Source: Bacteroidota bacterium (GTDB lineage Bacteria; Bacteroidota; Bacteroidia; Chitinophagales; Chitinophagaceae). From it: a stretch of 11,217 nt of DNA. The stretch is taken from assembly GCA_025361325.1 (NCBI GenBank), contig JANYAL010000211.1:1-11217 (forward strand), given 5' to 3'. The stretch's first letter is position 1, and every line of letters starts with the position of its first letter. This document shows, piece by piece, positions 7,720 through 11,217 of this stretch. The position numbers and the translations under genes were made by a program. The notes below the pieces were generated by a model. It was not told where the DNA came from, searched no databases, and was given only the letters and a program-made list of their open reading frames with translations.

Positions 7720-8910
7720 TCAATCTATATTAATGGTTCTAAGGTTGATGATGACGAGTTTACCGTCGCGGTTCACGATCATTTTGATGTCCTCATCCGG
7801 TGTTTGAAGTAAATTCTTATATGCCTGTATGTTGTGTGAGAAATTGGTGCCTACGGAATAGATCTCGTCTCCCACTTTTAAATTAGCCTTGTCTGCCGGA
7901 GAGCCCTCGATGACGTCGGTGATCATTATTTTGCCGTTGATAAAGTATACCCCCAGGCCAGTATAGGCATAATCAAAGGGTTCCTTAAAATGCGCATTGG
8001 GAGTTAAATGGAATTCATGGCTGGGATAATTGATCACCAGGTTGAAATGCCGGAGCAGGTCGTTTCCAACCAGTCCGCCTATATAGGGATAGGAGGTAAC
8101 GTTATATTCATCTTTGTACAGGTAGGTGGGTACATCCCGAAACCGGTAAGGCCCCAGTTTGACTTCCTTTATAACGGTCAGGCGCATTTGGAGTTTCCCC
8201 CCCATTCCCTCTGCCTGTGTGATCACGGGTTTTCTGCGGGAAAGCAGAATACTGCTGTCCTCCGCGAAGCGGTCGCTCATCAGGAAACAGAGTCCTGCAC
8301 CGGTGTCCAGGTAAAAATTGAAATTCATTTTCCGCTTGTCCTTTATCTGCAGCCATTGTATGGGCAGGGCGCTGAAAGCGGGTCTTAAGATGAACCCTCC
8401 GTCGGGATACCTGATCTTTCCGGGGCTATATATTTCCACCATATTGCTGTCGAAATCGAGTTTCACAATATAGCGGCTGAAAAAGTTGTACCCGATGATG
8501 CCGTCGATCTTTTCCCCGTATACACTGCTGAGTACTCCATAATCATTCACATGGAAATTGAGGTGGTTAACGGTGAGGCCATGCAGGTTAAGTTTCTGGT
8601 CGAAGGCGAAGGGTACTTTGTGTGTACCCCCCATGCCGGTGATGGTAGTATCTGTTGCCTTCAGTTTGATATGAAATTCTTCACAAGTGGCAGAATCCAG
8701 TGAAATGCCCCCGCTCCCGGTATCCAGTATGAAATTGAGGGTATCCGGTATATTGGCCACACCCGCCTTGACCACCATTACCCCACCGCTATACTGCCGG
8801 AATGGGAACCGGGTGATGAATTTCGCCTCCGGTTGGGGGGCCAGGATCTCCTGCCCCTGGCAATACACAAGGGGCAGGAACAGTAGTGATATGTGATAAA
8901 TGAATCTCAT
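7720..8910 (-). CDS. Exported aspartyl protease-like protein with two retropepsin-like domains and a C-terminal PDZ domain
   Basis: A 396-residue protein. Residues 1 to about 18 are hydrophobic after MRFIYH and look like a Sec signal peptide. Cys17 sits in LVYCQG, but Tyr at -1 makes a lipoprotein box unconvincing. Two pepsin/retropepsin-like repeats follow. The first has LDTGSGG with Asp63 and the flap-side GMGGTHKVP, then DGIIGYNFF near 136-144. The second has LDTGAG with Asp202 and GLVGNDLL near 279-286. Both copies keep the catalytic DTG triplet, so an intramolecular two-lobed active site is possible. Residues about 315-390 form a PDZ domain (GLGVYFINGKIMITDV, GSPADKANLKVGDEI), which usually binds protein C-termini. 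The likely location is the periplasm or cell surface. The architecture is common in Bacteroidota, with activity rarely tested. It is divergent from mqnC and upstream of the M16 genes. Confidence 0.88.
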   Translation of the reverse strand: MRFIYHISLLFLPLVYCQGQEILAPQPEAKFITRFPFRQYSGGVMVVKAGVANIPDTLNFILDTGSGGISLDSATCEEFHIKLKATDTTITGMGGTHKVPFAFDQKLNLHGLTVNHLNFHVNDYGVLSSVYGEKIDGIIGYNFFSRYIVKLDFDSNMVEIYSPGKIRYPDGGFILRPAFSALPIQWLQIKDKRKMNFNFYLDTGAGLCFLMSDRFAEDSSILLSRRKPVITQAEGMGGKLQMRLTVIKEVKLGPYRFRDVPTYLYKDEYNVTSYPYIGGLVGNDLLRHFNLVINYPSHEFHLTPNAHFKEPFDYAYTGLGVYFINGKIMITDVIEGSPADKANLKVGDEIYSVGTNFSHNIQAYKNLLQTPDEDIKMIVNRDGKLVIINLRTINID

Positions 8911-8923
8911 CAGTCGGGTTAAC

Positions 8924-8931
8924 TAAATTTA
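8924..8931 (-). promoter_or_regulatory. Weak -7-like element for the aspartyl protease-like gene
   Basis: The minus strand reads TAAATTTA, one base off the TAnnTTTG consensus in the last position, 13 bases before the ATG at 8910. The octamer is its own reverse complement, so it could equally be read on the plus strand. This makes the assignment tentative. Confidence 0.3.
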
Positions 8932-8945
8932 CGACCTATTGGGTG

Positions 8946-8953
8946 TATTTTTG
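8946..8953 (+). promoter_or_regulatory. Candidate -7 promoter element for mqnC
   Basis: TATTTTTG matches TAnnTTTG exactly and lies 15 bases before ATG 8969 and 24 before ATG 8978. It rules against the longer TTG start at 8939, which would be upstream of this promoter. It sits about 20 bases from the divergent element of the aspartyl protease-like gene, so the two promoters share a compact region. Confidence 0.55.
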
Positions 8954-8977
8954 CTGTTTATTACACAAATGGTTTGT

Positions 8978-10102
8978 ATGGAACTGAATGATCTTTATAT
9001 AAAAGCACTGGATTTCGAATTCCTCTCTGTTGAAGAAGGCCTCTTTCTGTTTGAAAACGCTGCACTCACTGAATTGATGTATGTGGCCAATACACTGCGA
9101 AAAAAACAGGTTCCCCATGGCAAGGTCACCTGGCAGATTGACCGTAATGTGAACACTACCAATGTATGTATCGCCAATTGTAAATTCTGCAATTTTTACC
9201 GGGTGCCTGGCCATGCAGACGCTTATATCACCGATATTGAGACCTATAAGGTAAAAATTGAGGAGACCATTAAATATGGTGGCGACCAGCTGTTATTGCA
9301 GGGAGGGCATCATCCCGAACTTGGACTATCTTTTTATGTGGATCTGTTCCGCCAATTAAAATCACTGTACCCCAATATCAAACTGCATACCCTCGGTCCG
9401 CCCGAAGTAGCACATATCACCAAGCTGGAGAAAAGCACACACCGCGAAGTGCTGATAGCACTTAAAGAAGCGGGAATGGACAGTCTCCCCGGCGCTGGCG
9501 CCGAGATACTGACCGATCGGGTAAGACGACTGATTAGTAAGGGGAAATGCGGCGCCCAGGAATGGCTCGATATCATGCACGAGGCGCATGAGTTAGAAAT
9601 AACCACTTCGGCCACCATGATGTTCGGTCATGTAGAGACGCTGCGTGAACGTTTCGAGCACCTGGTAAAGATCAGGGAAGTACAAAGCCGTAAACCGGCA
9701 CATGCAAACGGGTTCCTGGCCTTTATCCCCTGGACCTTTCAGGATGTGGATACCCTGCTTACCCGTATACGGGGGGTACATAATTTGACCACCGCAGAAG
9801 AATATATCCGTATGATCGCCCTGAGCAGGATCATGCTGCCAAATATCAAGAACATCCAGGCTAGCTGGCTTACTGTTGGCAAGCAGGTAGCGCAGCTTTG
9901 CCTTAACGGCGGTGCCAATGATTTCGGAAGCATCATGATCGAAGAGAACGTAGTAAGTGCTGCAGGTGCTCCACACCGTTTTACCAGCACCACCATACGT
10001 CAGGCAATCAGCGATGCCGGCTTTGAACCCCAGCTGCGGAACCAGCAATATGAATGGAGAGCATTACCCGATATCATCATTGAACAGGAAATTGATTACT
10101 GA
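8978..10102 (+). CDS. mqnC: Cyclic dehypoxanthine futalosine synthase (radical SAM), menaquinone futalosine pathway
   Basis: A 374-residue radical SAM enzyme that cyclises dehypoxanthine futalosine, a step of the alternative (futalosine) route to menaquinone. The [4Fe-4S] cysteines are in CIANCKFC (CxxxCxxC) at about residues 64-71, preceded by TWQIDRNVNTTN. Other family-typical segments are GGDQLLLQGGHHPELGLSFY, TLGPPEVAHI, the SLPGAGAEILTDRVR block, TTSATMMFGHVETL and GANDFGSIMIEENVVSAAGA. Length matches MqnC. MqnE, the related enzyme, has different flanking motifs. I prefer ATG 8978 (MELNDLYIKAL); ATG 8969, three codons upstream, is also possible. A TTG at 8939 is too far upstream because the promoter element follows it. 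No Shine-Dalgarno sequence is seen. No other mqn gene is in the window, which is usual for Bacteroidota, where these genes are scattered. It is probably a single-gene transcript. Confidence 0.95.
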   Translation: MELNDLYIKALDFEFLSVEEGLFLFENAALTELMYVANTLRKKQVPHGKVTWQIDRNVNTTNVCIANCKFCNFYRVPGHADAYITDIETYKVKIEETIKYGGDQLLLQGGHHPELGLSFYVDLFRQLKSLYPNIKLHTLGPPEVAHITKLEKSTHREVLIALKEAGMDSLPGAGAEILTDRVRRLISKGKCGAQEWLDIMHEAHELEITTSATMMFGHVETLRERFEHLVKIREVQSRKPAHANGFLAFIPWTFQDVDTLLTRIRGVHNLTTAEEYIRMIALSRIMLPNIKNIQASWLTVGKQVAQLCLNGGANDFGSIMIEENVVSAAGAPHRFTSTTIRQAISDAGFEPQLRNQQYEWRALPDIIIEQEIDY

Positions 10103-10377
10103 TCCATTTTGCAGAACAGGATTTGAATTCATTCAGGATAAGGAGCGTTGAAAACATTTTCGGCTTCATGCACTTATCGGGCTTCACTCTTTTCCCCGCA
10201 TTATACCAACATTTCCACTTTTAAATTCACTTTTTTGAGAATATAAACCGGAGCAGGGCAATTTGTAAATAATTAGTTAACGGCCGGTTTTTCTTGAGTC
10301 TCTGTTAAACTCCTTTTGTCATAATTGGTCTATTAAATAATGGTACCTGAAAAAGTAAAAATTGTAAAACCATCGTT
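10103..10377. other. AT-rich intergenic region after mqnC
   Basis: About 275 bases with no convincing gene on either strand. A long-loop inverted repeat, AAACCGG at 10245-10251 with CCGGTTT at 10284-10290, is followed by T-rich sequence and might form part of a distant terminator for mqnC, but the 32-base loop makes this weak. Base composition is clearly more AT-rich than mqnC. I found no exact TAnnTTTG element in front of the small ORF that follows. Confidence 0.4.
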
Positions 10378-10500
10378 ATGAAAAAAGATATACCCCTTGT
10401 AATTACAAAAATTGAGGCCATTGTATTTATACTATTGATATGTTGGATAATAGCATCCGTTTTTGTGCCTTTGCCCGCAGTAAGTTCACTGGGGAGTTAA
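10378..10500 (+). CDS. Small single-pass membrane protein, 40 residues, unknown function
   Basis: ATG to TAA encodes 40 residues: a charged start (MKKDIPLVITKIEA), one hydrophobic helix at about 14-31 (IVFILLICWIIASVFVPLP), and a short polar tail. This is the layout of a small inner membrane peptide with its N-terminus inside, or of an uncleaved signal-anchor. I do not recognise a family. The ATG followed by AAA AAA is a typical start context. Two more small plus-strand ORFs follow within 500 bases. It could be a regulatory membrane peptide, a type I toxin-like peptide or a spurious frame; the sequence does not decide. Confidence 0.5.
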   Translation: MKKDIPLVITKIEAIVFILLICWIIASVFVPLPAVSSLGS

Positions 10501-10541
10501 CAGGTAAAATTACACCTTCGAAAATGTAAGCCCGTCAGTAT

Positions 10542-10555
10542 AAGCCCGGCTTTTT
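10542..10555 (+). terminator. Short hairpin with T-run, weak terminator candidate
   Basis: AAGC, loop CCG, GCTT, then TTT on the plus strand, about 40 bases after the stop of the 40-residue ORF. The stem is only four pairs, so this is a weak candidate, but its place and T-run fit the end of that transcript. Confidence 0.22.
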
Positions 10556-10606
10556 ATACAATAAATATCGAATCAGTTCGTTACGATTTATATAAAGCCT
10601 GATAGT

Positions 10607-10768
10607 ATGGGAAAATCGAATTCTAATCATAAATTCTCCAACCCGCTCCTGCAGGTCATTAAAAAATTCATCGGTAAACTTAACCAGCATGCGGACGTAT
10701 ATCCCATCCGGTACTATAAGAAAAACCGTCGGTTCAGGCGCCATGACCACCAGTCCATGGTAAAATAA
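10607..10768 (+). CDS. Small basic protein, 53 residues, unknown function
   Basis: ATG to TAA encodes 53 residues. After a polar start (MGKSNSNHKF) comes a helix-like segment (PLLQVIKKFIGKL), then a strongly basic C-terminal part (YYKKNRRFRRHDHQ). It has no membrane span or signal peptide. The charge suggests binding to nucleic acid or to the membrane surface, which is inference only. A 71-codon frame on the opposite strand (10535-10750, GTG start) overlaps it; I prefer the plus strand because of the ATG and its place in line with two other small ORFs. The stretch ATTTATATAAAGCCT (10586-10600) lies 6 bases before the ATG, and a similar one precedes the next small ORF. Confidence 0.45.
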   Translation: MGKSNSNHKFSNPLLQVIKKFIGKLNQHADVYPIRYYKKNRRFRRHDHQSMVK

Positions 10769-10840
10769 GCAACGCAGCTACGGAAATTACACGGCATAAA
10801 ATTCAGTAAAAAGCTGTTTAACCGGAGGGGAGTGCGGTTG

Positions 10841-10848
10841 TATATTTA
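10841..10848 (+). promoter_or_regulatory. Near-consensus -7 element for the 47-residue ORF
   Basis: TATATTTA differs from TAnnTTTG only in the last base and lies 13 bases before the ATG at 10862. A TTTA at 10817-10820, 20 bases upstream, could serve as a poor -33 element. The spacing is plausible but neither element is exact. Confidence 0.3.
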
Positions 10849-10861
10849 TAGCCTAAATCCA

Positions 10862-11005
10862 ATGCGTATGAAAAAAGGTTACCCCAAAAAAGACAGCACA
10901 GTATCGGCTTTGGTACATTTTCTGATCATTCGTATAAAAGAATTCTTCCTATCCAGCGACTACAGGGAATTCAGGAGGCTGAAGGATTTCATTTCTTCAA
11001 AATAG
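10862..11005 (+). CDS. Small basic protein, 47 residues, unknown function
   Basis: From ATG 10862 (MRMKKGYPKK) to TAG the frame encodes 47 residues; ATG 10868 would give 45. The N-terminus is basic, followed by a hydrophobic/amphipathic helix (STVSALVHFLIIRIKEFFL) and a charged tail (YREFRRLKDFISSK). Order and length resemble the 53-residue ORF just upstream, with a helix then an Arg-rich stretch (RRFRR there, EFRRLK here), but the similarity is too slight to claim homology. It ends 11 bases from the stop of the convergent SNF2 gene. No family is recognised. Confidence 0.5.
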   Translation: MRMKKGYPKKDSTVSALVHFLIIRIKEFFLSSDYREFRRLKDFISSK

Positions 11006-11016
11006 TTGCAGTACTC

Positions 11017-11217
11017 TTAACTGAAGAGGTATTCCACATCTGATTTGGTGAGCGCCTTTACAAAACTTGCATCATCCGTGATCAGTTCACTGGCCAGTTT
11101 CCGCTTACGTTCCTGTAATTGAAGGATCTTGTCCTCAATGGTATCGATGCAGATCATCCGGTAAGCAAATATATTCTTCGTCTGACCAATACGATGGGTT
11201 CGGTCAATGGCCTGTTG
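11017..11217 (-). CDS. SNF2-family DNA helicase/ATPase, C-terminal fragment (cut by window edge)
   Basis: The last 66 residues of a larger protein that runs past the right edge. The first residues seen, [20 protein letters not shown], contain helicase motif VI with its arginine fingers, characteristic of SNF2/RapA-type ATPases. The following [20 protein letters not shown] is the usual C-terminal extension in bacterial SNF2 proteins (brace helix). It ends with TAA at 11017-11019. Full-length members are about 900-1200 residues with an N-terminal SWIM or SNF2_N domain, which cannot be checked here. These proteins are ATP-driven DNA translocases of mostly unknown cellular role in bacteria. It is convergent with the 47-residue ORF. 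Confidence 0.92.
   Translation of the reverse strand, partial: QQAIDRTHRIGQTKNIFAYRMICIDTIEDKILQLQERKRKLASELITDDASFVKALTKSDVEYLFS

Noticed and set aside
8939..8977. TTG at 8939 as the mqnC start
   Set aside because: It lies upstream of the exact -7 element at 8946-8953, and the added residues are hydrophobic and not part of MqnC.
10535..10750. A 71-codon minus-strand frame overlapping the 53-residue ORF
   Set aside because: It needs a GTG start and covers the reverse of the plus-strand ORF. The plus frame has an ATG, coherent charge pattern and sits in line with two similar small ORFs. It is not fully excluded.
1..11217. CRISPR array, tRNA, insertion sequence or toxin-antitoxin/defence operon
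   Set aside because: I saw no regularly spaced repeats, no cloverleaf-like tRNA sequence, no transposase and no recognisable defence domain. The SNF2 helicase fragment alone does not imply a defence island.

Overview
The window looks like chromosomal DNA from a Bacteroidota bacterium, most probably of the Chitinophagaceae. The evidence is a carboxypeptidase-regulatory-like domain in front of a TonB receptor, a single-chain E1 alpha/beta dehydrogenase, an MqnC of the futalosine menaquinone pathway, no clear Shine-Dalgarno sequences, and several promoter-like octamers of the Bacteroidota form TAnnTTTG just upstream of genes. There are no tRNA or rRNA genes, CRISPR arrays, insertion sequences or phage structural genes.

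Positions 72-8910 hold six genes, all on the minus strand. In the direction of transcription they are: an exported aspartyl protease-like protein with a PDZ domain (8910-7720); a catalytic M16 zinc protease (7676-6438); its zinc-site-less M16 partner (6129-4849); a small four-helix membrane protein of the phage-holin-like PF04020 family (4849-4481), which overlaps the M16 partner by one base; a fused E1 alpha/beta 2-oxo acid dehydrogenase (4275-2251); and a TonB-dependent outer membrane receptor (2240-72) that begins with TTG, 10 bases after the E1 stop. The block is not one operon. Candidate -7 elements precede the protease, both M16 genes and E1, so the probable units are protease, M16A, M16B-holin and E1-TonB receptor. 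In both M16 genes the element ends only 4-5 bases before the ATG, which predicts leaderless or nearly leaderless mRNAs.

A short divergent promoter region (8911-8977) separates this block from plus-strand mqnC (to 10102), a radical SAM enzyme of menaquinone synthesis. Beyond it is an AT-rich stretch with three very small plus-strand reading frames of 40, 53 and 47 codons (10378-11005). One is a likely single-pass membrane peptide; the other two are basic peptides. The window ends with the C-terminal 66 residues of a minus-strand SNF2-family helicase, convergent with the last small ORF.

Most genes are recognisable housekeeping or envelope functions. The parts worth a second look are the small-ORF cluster, the promoter/start-codon arrangement of the M16 pair, the E1-TonB receptor pairing with its TTG start, and a protein-like but broken stretch between the M16 genes. 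I did not find a clear new defence or mobile system.
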